Below, in pieces: positions 26,340 through 38,519 of a stretch of 64,000 nucleotides of DNA. Position 1 is the first letter of the stretch. Each line of letters starts with the position of its first letter. This stretch comes from Cephalopachus bancanus. Taxonomy: Eukaryota; Chordata; Mammalia; Primates; Tarsiidae. The stretch is taken from the NCBI GenBank assembly GCA_027257055.1, contig JAPVLO010000001.1:10005501-10069500 (forward strand), given 5' to 3'. A program made the position numbers and the translations under genes. The notes beneath the pieces are model-generated. The model saw only the letters and a list, made by a program, of their open reading frames with translations. It was not told where the DNA came from and made no database searches.

Positions 26340-27060
26340 TGTTTTTTATTCAAAGCATCAGCAAGTTTATAAATGATTGTGCCGGGCTTGTGCTGAGGAG
26401 AACAACTCTATTTGCTCCTATATCAAACAACTCCAGAATGCTGAGCTTTTTGTGGCCTCTTGCCAGTTTTTATTGTTTTGCTCTCTCCTCCCTCGGTGTG
26501 GGTCATTCTCGCTATTGTCCGTCCAGGATCCTGTCCAGTGGTGCATGGAGCCGACCTCTGGGTCTCATGGACGCTGACAGTGCACCTCTCATCCGCCCTC
26601 CACCACATTCAATGACGTCACACTGGTTATCTGAAAAGGACCCTGGTACACGCTGGGAATAACTTACACAATGGGAATTGGCAAAAACAAAAAACAACAA
26701 AAATAAACACACACACACAAATCAAAACTTCTTTTTTATTTTTTGGACAGCTTTTCAACACAGAACTGCCTATTTTCTGCACCCTAGACCTCTTCCCTGG
26801 TGTTTTGCTCACAAAAAAATATGATGCTCTCTAAGAGATCCCTAAGATGAATCTTTATGTTGAAAGCATATTTATTGTAATGCATAACTTTGTGACTTTT
26901 TATTTTTGTCTTTAGAGATCAGTTTTCTTACATCATCTGCTAGCAAATATACAAATATTCATGATGCTGATGATCAAATTTTGCACTATCTATTTATTAA
27001 GTCTTATTGCTTATAATGTTATATACAGTAAAACCAAAAAGTCATGTATGTTATAAGTTG
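26340..27060. other. Unassigned sequence
   Basis: No family is recognised. Several open frames of 60-110 codons overlap on both strands here; none shows a domain or splice-site support. Confidence 0.4.
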
Positions 27061-27358
27061 TTTTTTTAAATTTTTTTGAATCAGAGTCTCACTCCGTCGC
27101 CCAGGCTAGAGTGCAGTGGCATGCTCGTGGCCACCACAGCCTCGACCTGCTGGACTCAGGCGATCCTTGTGTCTCAGCCTTCCAAGTAGCTGGAACCACA
27201 GATGTGCACTATCACGCCTGGCTTATATTTTGATTTATCGTAGAGATGAGGTCTCACCACATTGCCCAGGTTGATCTCGAATCCCTGGGCTCAGGCAATC
27301 CTCTCGCCTCGGCCTCTCAAAGTGCTGGGATCTCCAACTGAGCCACCGCGCCTGGCCT
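27061..27358 (-). mobile_element. Alu, antisense
   Basis: 'gaatcagagtctcactccgt' after a T-rich start, 'ttttgatttatcgtagagat' linker, left arm ending 'gagccaccgcgcctggcc'. Many CpGs are retained. Confidence 0.93.
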
Positions 27359-27504
27359 TAGTTTTTCATATAAAAATGTACATGCTACATAAATGTAGTT
27401 CCATAAGTAAAAAAACATGGGAAATGTCAAATTAAATTAATAATTGTTACTTACTCTAAAATTACATGACTCAATGCCTGTATAGCACTAGGTCAATGAT
27501 GATT

Positions 27505-27600
27505 ATTGATATAAATAAGAATTATTGGTATAATTCTTGCAAGAATTATTGATATAAATTAAGAATTATGGATATAAATTATTGATATAAATGTAATAGC
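27505..27600. repeat. Imperfect AT-rich tandem repeat
   Basis: Repeats of the type 'aagaattattgatataaat' occur four to five times in imperfect tandem within about 95 bases. Confidence 0.6.
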
Positions 27601-28022
27601 CATCACAAGCATGACTGTCTTCCTTCAGTCTTTGATGACATATTGATTCCTCTATTAATATATTATCACTAACATTCTTTAGAGTAAGTATGTGTTTCTA
27701 GAGAAGGAAGTTATAAATGCCGCACAAGGAGCATGTCCTAGGAGGTTCTGGAAGCTGGTGCTCAGAGGTTCCTTTCAGCATGAGTGGGCTACGATTCTTA
27801 TCTTTTTTGTTTTAGATCAAGAGGTCCTCCTTATCATCACAGTAAGTCTTTTCTCCTCTCCCATCCCAAATTTCCTCAGGGCTCTGCTCTCAAATTCCTC
27901 CAGAGCAGAGGAAGAGGTTCAGAATATTCTAGCCTAGAAGAGTTCCTCACTCTAGTCACTGGCTCCTTGTAAACTACCCTCTAAGTGGACACTTCTATCA
28001 GTCCAACATTGTCAATCCACAT

Positions 28023-28192
28023 ACTTCACCTATATACAATGGGAGACCTTCCCAAAATTTGACTTTATTTATAAAAATTGTGTATGTATTCTTACATGTT
28101 TAAACATTAGTCACCTTCATGTAAGAATACATGCACAATTTTTATAAATAAATCCAAATTTTTGGGGGGTCCCCCTTGTATATTGGTGAAGT
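28023..28192. repeat. Large palindrome (fold-back), mariner-TIR-like arms
   Basis: The left arm (28023-28098) and right arm (28118-28192) are inverted copies of about 75 bases separated by 19 bases. The inner ~40 bases ('atttataaaaattgtg', 'atgtattcttacatg') differ at one position. Outward, each arm has a 'tatacaa-ggg...cccaaaa' motif that resembles a mariner terminal repeat, with TA at the edges. The right arm directly follows a mariner transposase fossil. It could be a MITE-like fold-back or an inverted duplication of an element end. Confidence 0.8.
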
Positions 28193-28440
28193 GGTCTTTT
28201 TAGTGCTTCTGCTGTTTTTTGTTTTACCTTTTCCACATCGGCATAGCGTTTCCCTTTGAGGGCTTTTTCATCTGGGGAAACAATAAAAAAAAAATTCACT
28301 TTGGGTGAGATTGCGTTAATAGGGAGGGTGAGGCATGGGGGTCATGTCATTTGGGGTCAAAAACCGCAGAACACTCAGTGCAATGTTGGCAGGTGGGCTC
28401 ATAAATCACCCATCATGAAATGGGCAAACGTATTGAAAGA
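28193..28440 (-). pseudogene. Mariner-family (Tc1/mariner) transposase fossil, C-terminal part
   Basis: Translated on the minus strand, 28387-28319 reads a mariner-like stretch with 'ALSVLRFLTPNDM' then 'PHPPY'. This is immediately followed by a stop (28316-28318), where active mariner enzymes have the 'PYSPDLAPCDFFLFP' motif with the third catalytic Asp. After a T-rich slip the frame resumes with 'EKALKGKRYADVEKVKQKTA' (about 28269-28210), matching the usual C-terminal region. The Asp is lost and at least one stop and one frameshift are present, so it is dead. The real C-terminus is missing: the frame runs into the palindrome. The 60-codon frame at 28117-28299 is part of this fossil. Confidence 0.75.
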
Positions 28441-28865
28441 ATCTCCAAAAATAATCACTGAAGCCAAATGTAACCTCTCACAAAACTAGCTGGTCCACTG
28501 ATACTGATGGGTTCCTAGAACCCTTACCTAACAGAGGACACCAATGCTACAGGAGACTGCCCTCCAACAAAACAGTTCTGGGTTTTTTGGGGAGAGGGGG
28601 ATTCAAATCTCATATGTCGGATTCAAAGTTATAGGATTTAATTTAGAACAGCAAGGCCTAAAATAGAAACTTGATCTCAGACATCTCATTTTGTAACAAA
28701 AAAGGATAGAATTTCCAACTCTTTAGCCTGACCTAGAGTAAATTCCTTTAGAGCCCTACCAAGTGACCAGGTCATTCCAATTTGGTGATGAAGAGTAGGC
28801 AGGAAAAAATTGCTTCTTATCTCTGCCCCCTTCCAATGGCTACACTAACCCACACCACTTATCGG
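28441..28865. other. Unassigned sequence upstream of the mariner fossil
   Basis: It may contain further degraded transposase sequence (minus-strand reading toward 28500), but I cannot align it by eye. Confidence 0.35.
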
Positions 28866-28869
28866 GGCC

Positions 28870-29095
28870 CTACTGTGTGCCGGCTTCTGTGTCAAGGATT
28901 TTACCACATCACTTCATTTGGGGCTCAATACAACCTCATGAGGCCAATATTGAATGTTTGTCTCATGGATGAAGAAGCTGAAGCTCAAAATAATTATTTG
29001 TTCAAATGTACCTTTCTCGTGAGCAGAAAGGCTAGGATTCGAACCCAAGATTATTGCATCCCAAGCATGACCGCTCTCCTTCCACCAGGCAACCT
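28870..29095 (-). repeat. MIR SINE, antisense
   Basis: 'actgtgtgccggcttctgtg', 'caatacaacctcatgaggcc', 'atggatgaagaagctgaagc' and 'ctaggattcgaacccaagat' match the antisense MIR order. Confidence 0.8.
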
Positions 29096-29339
29096 GAGAT
29101 TCTGGATTCAGTGATGGAATTTTCGGGCTGGAAGTGGCTTCAGAGGTCAGAAAGCACAAGGTATTGAGTGTCCAGGGAAATCAGAAGTTTAGAGGTTAAA
29201 AATCCCCATGGACATTATGAAACCAATCTCTCCCCTCACACCTTTGAACAGACAGGGGTTTCCTGCTCTGCCATCACCCCACTGTGAACCTCTGCTCTGT
29301 GCTCCTTTCACTCATTTGTAAACAAGATTCATTCTTGCC

Positions 29340-29450
29340 CCCAACCTGCTTCATGGGTGGTGCAGATGAAGTACATAATGTCTGTAAAACTCTTTGAGCA
29401 CATCAAAGACGGCTCTGCATAAATAGTACATTATTATCCACATTCCCATA
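29340..29450 (+). repeat. MIR 3' fragment, sense (weak)
   Basis: 'gatgaagtacataatgtctg' and 'ctgcataaatagtacattat' resemble the MIR 3' end. It is short and diverged. Confidence 0.45.
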
Positions 29451-29454
29451 GGAA

Positions 29455-30358
29455 GCATCCTCAGGATCCTTTGATCCATAAATATTTCATTGACTCAACC
29501 CCGCCAAAGCCTTTTAGACGCTGAAGCATCCTAAGGTAATTGACCACAGAGAGAGTTCAGAAAGTAACACATTCTGCTTCTGCACGGCGGCTGTCTTTTC
29601 AGCACTTTGATTTCGGCTTGGTCACTTTTTAAAACAAGTTCATGTTGTTCTTTACATTTTAAGCTGTAGAGGAAGCATGTACCTGCACATAATTTCCGGT
29701 TCCATACTACAATGAGAGAATACATTGAGCGTGGAGGTTGACACATAAGGAAGAAGGAAAAAAATCTCTTCTGACTTCAGGACTCTTCTCTCAAAGAGAT
29801 ACTTAATATGCCTGCATCTATGTTTATGACTGCTTTTATGACTTTTAGATTTAGCTTCATTTCATTTCTAAGAGAGAGGCAATAAGCATATTTTTTACAT
29901 CATTTGTAGGAGGAATACATTTAAATATACCATTTCCCAACCAGTGAGATTTATTGTTACTCTGTTGATATCACTATTGGGATGTCTCAATTTATTAGAA
30001 AAAATATAAAATGTGTTGCATTTAAGCCAAACTAACTTTATGTATTATAATTCCAGAAAAGCTCCCTACTCTCAAACCCAAAATGACCCCTGGGACAAAT
30101 GACAGTGACATTATTTTTAGAGATGAGTAGTCTTCAGCAAAAACTATAAGTTTTAGTGAACATATTTAAATGTGAAATATTTGTAAAAATTGCTAAATAT
30201 TAAAGGGAATTTTCCGAATTTTGAAGTATTAATATACTAATAAACCAGAAATATTCTAACAAATAAAAGCTTCCACAATCCCAGGATCTAAAAACTACCA
30301 TCGGTTGGTTAAACTGTTTAATCTCAACCATTTCTCTGGCTTCTATTGTACTAACTCA

Positions 30359-30411
<53 letters not shown>

Positions 30412-31105
30412 AGGAATAAGGAGGATGAGTTATCACTCATTACCCTTTACCTAAAGGTTACATCAGTGGGAGTAAGAGTTCCCACTCAGCTTTGTAGCAG
30501 ATGTGAACTGACGCTTGTAAAGAAATGTTAATCACCGTGATCATTAAAAAAAGAACACACAGAAAAAATTCACATAACAAGCACATCTTTGCATATGGCA
30601 TTCTATTAGACCAACATGGCCACTGAAAATACGGAATCACTTCTATCTTCATACCTTGAGACATGTGAAACCTTCTAGAAGAGTTTTTGGGTGTTTTTTT
30701 TAATTCTTAGCACACTCGCTCCCAGCTCTGTTGATCCCCCTTTGTATTCCAGGAATAACTGCTCTCTTTGTTCCCCAGCCAGGATACCCTATTTATAAGA
30801 ATTTAGTTATGCTTCTTCTCATGAATGCACCACCAACATTGTTACTACAAAAAAGATCAAGATCGAATCAATGATAACATGTTTGGAGCTAGATAAAATT
30901 TTACATTTAATTCACAAGTCACTGAAGATCAAATGTACATGTGTAATAATATCCTGTAGTCTTGTGAAGTATTGCTTCATCTATGATATTGAAATGCTGC
31001 CTCAAGTTCTCACAGTTTTTATCTTGGACCATGGCCAGTACAAAGAAAAGTCATTGCTTACCAAGACTTGCCAGACACATCAAAGTTGTCACTTTTGTTA
31101 GCCCT
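29455..31105. other. Unassigned sequence with an (AC)n tract
   Basis: Apart from the (AC)n at 30360-30406 no family or gene is recognised. Confidence 0.4.
30360..30406. repeat. (AC)n microsatellite
   Basis: About 47 bases of uninterrupted AC repeat. Confidence 0.97.
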
Positions 31106-31107
31106 AA

Positions 31108-31800
31108 AACACATCCAATCATTCATTACTCAAATATCGAGCACCTACTAAGTGCTGGACAATGTTGCTGGTGATGGAGATAGTTACAGACCAGGGAGCT
31201 CCCTTCCTGGAAGAGGACACAGAGCATTAGCAAGTAAACATATCATCAGTAAAATAAATTCAGAGAATTGTATGAAGGAATTAAGACGTGGACAGAGGAT
31301 GTAGAGTGTCTGGTGGGCTGAGGAAGATCCCAAGGAGGGGCTCTCTATGGGAGTAATATGTAAGCAGCGACTTAAATTGGGAGAAGAAGCAGGTTATTGA
31401 AAAGATCCGTAGAAAGTATGTTGCATGGTCAGGAATAGTGAGAGTCGCAACAAAACTCTCAGGGCACGATTCTAAAGGGAAGAAAGAATGAAAGAGAGCA
31501 AGACCATGGCGTGATTGGCATTAAGGCGTAGGCTTTAATATCAAGGTAAGGGAGACCCTTTAGAAGTTTTTATGTGGGAAGTGGCATAATGTGTTTTATA
31601 TTTTTGAAAGATCGTGATCTGTGTGACAAATAGATTATCCAAGAACAGGAATTGAGACAAGAAATCTAGAATCCACAGTAAGAGAAATGACCGCAGCCTG
31701 GAATACGGGAGTTGCGGTGGAATTTGGAAGCTGGATTAATCTGGGTATTCTGCAAAACAGGTGCCAAAATGGGATAAAATGGGCACGAATTTTATTATGG
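31108..31800 (-). mobile_element. L2 LINE, antisense
   Basis: 'attactcaaatatcgagcac', 'ctactaagtgctggacaatg', 'gaggggctctctatgggagt' and 'aagtttttatgtgggaagtg' keep the order of the antisense L2 3' region. The 3' end of the L2 is at the left. Confidence 0.7.
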
Positions 31801-32109
31801 AAAATGTCTGTGAAGAAGGCAACAGGGAGGGAGTTGGAAAAAGGCTAGGAGAGCAGTCAGAGTGCCACGCAAGTCTAACCTCAGGGAAGAACTAGGTGGT
31901 AGCATTCTAGACCGTGGAAGGCCATCTAAGGGAGGCTCAGTAGAACCTACAAGGAGTCCCTGAGCCAAAGTGTGCTGAGAAGAAATATCACATCTCCAAG
32001 ATCGGACTGCTTCGTGGCTCTGCCCCACTCAATCTTTAGCATGGAGCAGCCCTTGAGAGCCAAGGCCTTGGTCTTGGTACAGATGCAGCTATAGATTACA
32101 TAGTCCAGT

Positions 32110-32389
32110 TGGACCACGTATGGTGGCCCACACCTGTAATCCCAGCACTCTGGAAGGTGGAGGTGAGAGAATTGCTTGAGCCCAGGGGTTTGAGACCAGC
32201 CTGAGCAACACGGCAAGACCTCCTTCCCTACAATAAATCAAAAAATTAGCCAGGCATGGTGATGCACGCCTGTAGTTCCAGCTACTTGGAAGGCTGAGGT
32301 GGAAGGATTGCCTGAGCCCAGCAGGTCAAGGCTGCACTCCAGCCTGGGTGACAGAGTGAGACTCTGACTCAAAAACAAAAACAAAAAAA
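32110..32389 (+). mobile_element. Alu, sense
   Basis: A dimer: 'ggtggcccacacctgtaatc', 'caataaatcaaaaaattagc' linker, a shortened right arm and a (AAAAAC)n tail. It falls between L2 and L1 fragments. Confidence 0.92.
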
Positions 32390-32639
32390 CCTGGCTGGGG
32401 CCCTTTTTCAATGACTCCCCTTTTGGTAGAAGGTCTCTGAGATGCAAGCACAAGGTCACTGGGGGAGCGCTGATCAGAGGCAGCATGGTTGGAAGAGAGC
32501 AGGAAGGCAGGACCTGGCTGGGGTAGTGGTGTGTGGTGGAGAAAGGGGGAGTATATGAGAAAGAAATGACCCTAGGTCCCTCTGGGAGACTGAATGAGTG
32601 ATGGCACATCTGGAGGGTAGACGACTTCGTGAAAAAAAC

Positions 32640-33092
32640 AAGAAAACTTTCCATATATTGTCAAGGAAAGATGTATTCAACGAGAAGAAACAAGGTATAA
32701 CATCCAGATGGAACACTATTCAGCAATTGAAGGGAACAAGCCACTGAGGCATGCCACAACCTATAAGAGTGTACAAAGTCAGACACAGAAGACGGCATGC
32801 TGTGTACTTGAATTTACATCATATTCCAGATAAGACAAAGTCATCGAGACGGAAATCAGATGAGAGCTTTCTAGGAGCTGAGGCTGAAAGGGGAGGTCTG
32901 ACTTCCAGGAGGTCTGAAGGAACTTGTTGAAAGGGTGATGGACCTGCTGTATATCTTGATTTGGGTGGGGCTTACCCGACTGCATGCATTTGTCGAAACA
33001 CATGGAACTGTACACATTTTCAGGGTAAGGGTAAGGGTACAGTAAATGACTGAATATAAATTTTGCCTCAACAAACCTGACTTTCAAAAAAG
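32640..33092 (+). mobile_element. Old L1 (L1M-type) 3' end, sense
   Basis: 'gtgatggacctgctgtatat', 'gactgcatgcatttgtcgaa', 'aacacatggaactgtacaca' and 'aatataaattttgcctcaac' are the known 3' UTR pattern of L1M elements. The internal 'gggtaagggtaaggg' is part of this and not telomeric. Confidence 0.8.
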
Positions 33093-33399
33093 TGCGGGAA
33101 AGCATTTTTTGTAGGCTACCTTTTGGGTTAAAAAAGGAGAATAAAATAATATGTATTTGAATGTTCTTATATAATTGTAAGAAACTCTAGGAGCATAGAT
33201 AGATGAATCACTGTGCTTATCTGTTAGGAGACGTGAGTTTCTGCATGGAAGAAAGTTCTAAAAGAAGGATATCTACTGTTTGCCTATGCCAAAAAAAAAA
33301 TGTTTCTAATACATAAATATGATTATTTTGAAAGAAAAGAGGAGAACTCCAGAAGGATGCGAAGATTTTGGCTAACAACTGAGCGAATAACAGTGGTCT

Positions 33400-34015
33400 G
33401 ATTAGTGAAGATAGGGTTGCCCAGAAAGGAGCATGTAGGGTAGGGACCATGTGATTAAGCCTGAGATGCCTGCTGGAACTTCATATGGAGCTGATGAACA
33501 GGGTGGGATCTGTGCCAGTCTCAGGGTCAGGGAAGAGCCCCCATGCTGGGGACATATATCCTTCGTGTACAGTTGGTGTTTCAAACCTTGGGTCAGGATG
33601 AGGCAAGAGAATGCAGAGCAGGAGGAAGCTTCCCAGGGGCAAAAGTGAGCACTTGCAAAGAGGTATGAGCATCCCTAAAGGGGACGTGAAAGTGGCCAGT
33701 GATTTAGAGAACCACGTGGGGAGAGGAGTGTCCTAGAAGCCAAGGAAAGACCATGTTTTAAGAAGGAAATCTGGTCCATCATTTCAGATGCTTCTGAAAT
33801 GTCAGTTCAGAGCACTGATGACTAAATTTGGCACGAAGCGCATGGGTAATTTTCCCAAGAGCTGTCTTAGAGAAGGAGGCAGGGACGAAGTTTGGTTGCA
33901 ATAAATTTAATAAGGGGGAAATGGGGGGTGAGGACTGGTGACAGCGAGTTTAGACACCACAGAACAATCTCTGTAACAGGATAGTAGGTGAAGAAAGAGC
34001 TGTTTGATTGATGTC
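33400..34015 (-). mobile_element. L2 LINE, antisense (second part)
   Basis: 'taagcctgagatgcctgctg', 'gtcctagaagccaaggaaag', 'gcttctgaaatgtcagttca' and 'gaggactggtgacagcgagt' follow the more 5' part of antisense L2. It is probably the continuation of 31108-31800, separated by the Alu and L1 insertions. Confidence 0.65.
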
Positions 34016-34019
34016 ACCG

Positions 34020-35715
34020 CATGTTTGTGTATTGACAGGAACGATGCCGCGTGGAAGGAAAAGCGTTTGCAAACAACCTGAAATTACCCATCTGAACTGA
34101 GTTGTTTTCAAGATGTTACTTCATAGAATTGCATCTGAAATGGATGTGTACCCTACACATTGCCTCAAAGAAATACTCTACTATGGGTTCAATTATAAAT
34201 TTGTCATGGCCTAACACGATACAGTCTCAAGCTCTTTCAACATTAATGATTCTGCACAGAAGCAGCTATTAATTTTCAAACACTCAGTTTAATGAAGGTC
34301 ATTATTGCTGCTTCAATAACATAATTTTCATTTGCTTTTAATACACTTCAACATTTTCTTTGGAATTAGATGACCTTTTGAAGTACACCCTCCGATCTCT
34401 ACCATGGTCACCTCGGATCTACAATGGCTGTCAAAATTCCTTACCTAAAATCAAAGGTATTCATTTTAGTGTGGCTTTTACAATAGTCATTGAAAAAAAT
34501 CATTCTTTCAAGAAAGAGCACAAGAAATGTAAAAATAAGCAAAACACAATATCCTCCCATAGGAAATTGATCATCTAAAAATGGGAGTTAAAATATATGC
34601 ATAAATCACTACAATATGTTATGTGTTGAGTTTCACAAAAGAAGTGCCAACCGCTACAGGGACTGGAGGAAGGAGAGATTAATTTCCATCCAATGTGATG
34701 GAGGAAGATGTGGCAGCGAATGTCCCAGAGGAAGCAGAGGGCACTCACAAGCTAGGAAGCTTTGAGGAGGGATTATTTACAAAGGGACTTCTATAAACAG
34801 AGTTTAGGATGTTGGGAAACCAATCACAACACAGCAACCTGGAGCTAGTCACAGCAGGAACTGTTACCACCCTAAGCTCAAAGGGACAAGCGACAGAGTA
34901 GTTCCAGTCACGGGAGACAGACAGGGAAGGAAGAAGTCCTGAAGAGAAGCAGCAAGCTTGACGCAAAAGAGTAGCCAGCAGGAAGTGACCTCACAGTGGG
35001 AGCCAAGGACTACATTCCCTAACTTCTCTCTTTCCCTTTTCTCTGAGCCCCCGCCAAGGGTCCTCCTCCTGGTCTCCCCAACTGGAAGCCACAGGCCTGG
35101 GAAGCTGTCCACATAGACCATGCCCCTCAGCTTCCTGAAGCACAGACCTGAGATTTGAGAAATGAAAAACAGAGATTAGACATTCCCCTCCAGGTAGAAG
35201 TCATAGCAAGACAGAGTGTTGAAAAGTGTGAAGAAGAATTACGGCTTGCCTTCAGCTTTGAATACACTAGGGTTACAGATAGGAATAAGATATGAGAACA
35301 AATTTAGAGGATTTGGACAAGGCAATAAATACTATGCTCAGGGTGTGAGTTTGACTTCGTAGAAAATGAAGAATCACTGAAAATAACTGATGTGCCAGTG
35401 CAACAAAAAGACAAGCAGACAGGCAAGAGATTAGAAGCAGAGAAAATGGGGAGTATCTGCATGGACAAAATGCTGAGATGTGGCCAATCTCATTTCTGTG
35501 TCTAATGCTCTCAGTAGAATAATCTAATTAAGATCATTTTTTATGTGGGCAAGAATCTAAATGAATTTCCCAGACAATGAAAGATTCAGCTATAATCAGA
35601 ACATTTCCATTACCATGAGCATTATGGACAATAAAAATGTTGAGGAAATAAAGTGATTGCTCTCTCAAAAATAGCAAAACGCAGTTCAGAACTTGACCAG
35701 ACTTTGAATCTACAT
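34020..35715. other. Unassigned sequence, partly repeat-like
   Basis: A GC-richer part at about 34680-35150 (with 'gaggagggattatttacaaa' and 'cagcaacctggagctagtca') looks like an old LTR-type repeat in antisense, but I cannot name it. The rest is unassigned. Confidence 0.35.
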
Positions 35716-35719
35716 TTTT

Positions 35720-36640
35720 CACTCTAAAGATGGTGCAGCCACTATGGAAAACAGTTCGGCAGTTACTCAAAAAGTTTAAGCATAGTATTGTCATATGACC
35801 CAGCAGCTCCACTCCTAATGCATCCAAAATAATTGAAAGCAAGGAATTCAGCCAGTTCCCTACATACAAACAGGTTCCATTCCAAGGGTGTATCCATGAG
35901 TCCAATTTATTTGGAAGTTCAATTTGTTCTTAAGTCAAGTTAGCCTAGGTACCCAACTAACACAATTGGCTCTGAGTGCTGCACTGTAATAGGATTATAA
36001 TACTTTTCACACAAATAATACATATACACTACTGTATCGTAAAGTACACAAAAGCACAACCATTTGTAGATGATGCATGCACATGACAAAGTATACCAGA
36101 CACATTAACTAATTTACGTGATTGGACATGCAAATGCATGTTCACATCTTTGAAAGTTCACAACGTGAAGGCTCATGTCTAAGGAAGTTGCTGTTTTTGC
36201 CCACCCATGGTTATAGTGGCGTTGTAATTATCAAAAAGTAGAAGCAACCCAGGTGTCCACCAGCAGAGGAATGAATGGGTAGACAAAATACCATCTGTAC
36301 ACATAGTAGAAAGTTATTCAGCCATACAAGGGAATACAACTTTGATATATGCTACAATATGGATAGCTCTTTAAAAACATTATGTTGAGGGAAATAAACC
36401 AAACATAGAAAGATCAATGTTGCATGGTTTCACTGAAATAAGGTATCTAGAATAGGCAAATTTATAAAGACAGAAAATAGGATAGAGGTTAGCAGAGGTT
36501 GAGGAGGGGGATAGAGTTATGTTTTAATGAATACAGATTTCTGTTTAGGATGATGAAAAAGTTTTAGATATAGGTAGTGAATGCATTTAATGTAAATACA
36601 TTTAATGCTAATGAATTGCATAGATCCAAATAATTAAAAT
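35720..36640 (+). mobile_element. Old L1 (L1M-type) 3' region, sense, split by a DNA transposon
   Basis: Part one: 'ggtgcagccactatggaaaa', 'gtcatatgacccagcagctc'. After the insert: 'agaagcaacccaggtgtcca', 'ttattcagccatacaaggga' and 'aataaggtatctagaatagg'. The order is that of ORF2's C-terminus and 3' UTR. All frames are broken. Confidence 0.8.
35853..36193. mobile_element. Tigger-like (Tc/mariner) DNA transposon inside L1
   Basis: It starts 'cagttccctacatacaaaca' and ends with a worn inverted version ('catgtctaaggaagttgctg'). It carries 'agcctaggtacccaactaac' and 'aggattataatacttttcac', phrases of a known primate non-autonomous element of this type; the exact family was not confirmed. It breaks the L1 cleanly. 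Confidence 0.6.
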
Positions 36641-36891
36641 AGTAACTCTTAAGTCGTATATATTTTATAAGAAATTTTTTAGTCAGCAACTGACACACAT
36701 AGCAGCAAAAACTATGCGATTTGCATCAGGAAGATTCCCTGCATTAAAGAATGTGTATTCAAGTTGACAGCAATTTTCAAATACCATACCCTACCAATGA
36801 AGCACGTAGCAGGTCCAACCACCCAGCGTTCAGACTGCAAGTTCTGAACTTCACTAATAATGCTACTGGGTAGCAAGTGCATGTACACACA

Positions 36892-36948
<57 letters not shown>

Positions 36949-38515
36949 ACTGTGGAGCAGTGCTTCTTTCTTTGCCTATTCTAAAGCTATTCTAAGAGAC
37001 CAATTCACATAGAAGTAAAGACCCAGTTGTACAAACTGTGGTAATCTTACAAACCATACACTGTCGGGGCTTCCGTTAAGGAAATACTGTTATTTTAATG
37101 TTATACAAGAAAACCAAAGAGGGTTTATTCTAATGCAAATTGGTCATTCCAAGCCATTCACCAGTAGAAGGCTTCTTGAATAGTGCAAAAGTTGAGTTGT
37201 TAGTATGATTTGTTTAGTTGCTTTTAGTTTTGTTTTCTTTATTTTTCCTTTTGGTTTGTTTTACTGTAATCAGAGTAAAAAAGGAAAAAAGGAGAAAAAA
37301 CCTAACTGTGCAGTTCAGATCTTTGAAAGTGTCTATTTTACATTACAAGATGCTGGAAGGCATATTTCCAAAATGAGAAGTGGAGCTGAGAGGAAGAATT
37401 GAATTGGGGGAAATCACTGTTCTCTGAGTCAGAAGACAATGGGATTTTATCCCCCCAATAAGCAGTGAAATAATTTAATAGAATAGTCATTACTAAACTT
37501 GTATATTTTAAATATTTTTATAGTCTTACAGCAAGATTTATTTTCAGTTGCACAAAGAAATTTAGAACTTGCACATGCAAGACAAAAAATAAAGTGTTGA
37601 CAGCATCTTCATGTCCAAGAAAGGCCATTTCTTCTATTAGTAAACAATTTTTCTTAAAAAACGATTTCAAAAGCATTATCTGTTTAGATAAATTAAAAGC
37701 AAATAAAAGTTAATGTTTTACAACTGCCTCAATGACAACAAAGTTTGTTTACACCAAATAAGCCATGAGTGTTCATGAGAGTGAGTGACAATTTCAAAAG
37801 TAAATAAACTAATAAATTTGTAATTTTCTTTTTTTAAAATGGCATTTTAAAAAGATAAAGCTTTTCCAACATTCATGAACACATAAGTTAATATTTCACT
37901 TTTAGTCACCATAAACAAATCTAAAACTATTGCTTTTGACTCTGCAGTGTAGTATTTATAACAATAAAATTTCCTGTCTTAGTACAAGGAAAAAACAATA
38001 TTGAGACCAAATTGTTTTCTTTAAAAAGTGTTATCTTGTTAGCCAAACCCATACTTTATTCTTAAACGAAGTTTTGTAACTGCCTATGGTTTTAAAGTGG
38101 TCGTAGACAAGAACAGTCTCGGGTTTATGGGCGAATTTCTCTGTATTTTAATGAAGTTTGCTCTCCATTTATTCTGCTATGAGCAGTCTCCTGTCCTTAA
38201 ACATAACAGTCAGAATTTTGAGACTGTAGCTCATATCTGAATTCAAGGACCTTGAAGTAGAAAGAACCACTGAAATCTCTGACTGTGGTATGAATTATGC
38301 CTTCTCTCAAGGAGGTCTTTGAGTCTTTTTTTAAATTCTCCATACTCTGAGACTGGACAAGACAAGAGACTCAAGTGAATTCCTATCTTTTCTTGAACAT
38401 CTCAGTTTCTATGTTTTGAGGTAAGACATCCTGAGTGATGTCAAATGTGTTATACAAAATAATAACATTTTAGTATTGAAATCTAAAATTCTACTCTGCA
38501 TTTCTTTCCCCTGCT
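36641..38515. other. Unassigned AT-rich, apparently unique sequence
   Basis: Holds the (AC)n tract at 36889-36950. No other repeat family or gene is recognised. Confidence 0.45.
36889..36950. repeat. (AC)n microsatellite
   Basis: About 60 bases of AC repeat with minor interruptions at both ends. The Cys/Val-rich antisense frame at 36712-36948 comes from it. Confidence 0.97.
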
Positions 38516-38519
38516 TTAT

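Noticed and set aside
26330..26718. Cluster of 60-110-codon frames on both strands
   Set aside because: Frames overlap each other in conflicting directions and no domain, splice site or promoter supports any of them.
28882..29159. Paired 81- and 110-codon frames
   Set aside because: They lie over a MIR element; chance frames.
33025..33045. Telomere-like 'gggtaagggtaaggg'
   Set aside because: Only about three units, and it falls within the L1M 3' UTR pattern; not an interstitial telomere repeat.
36712..36948. Cys/Val-rich 78-codon frame resembling a cysteine-rich peptide
   Set aside because: It is the translation of the (AC)n repeat.
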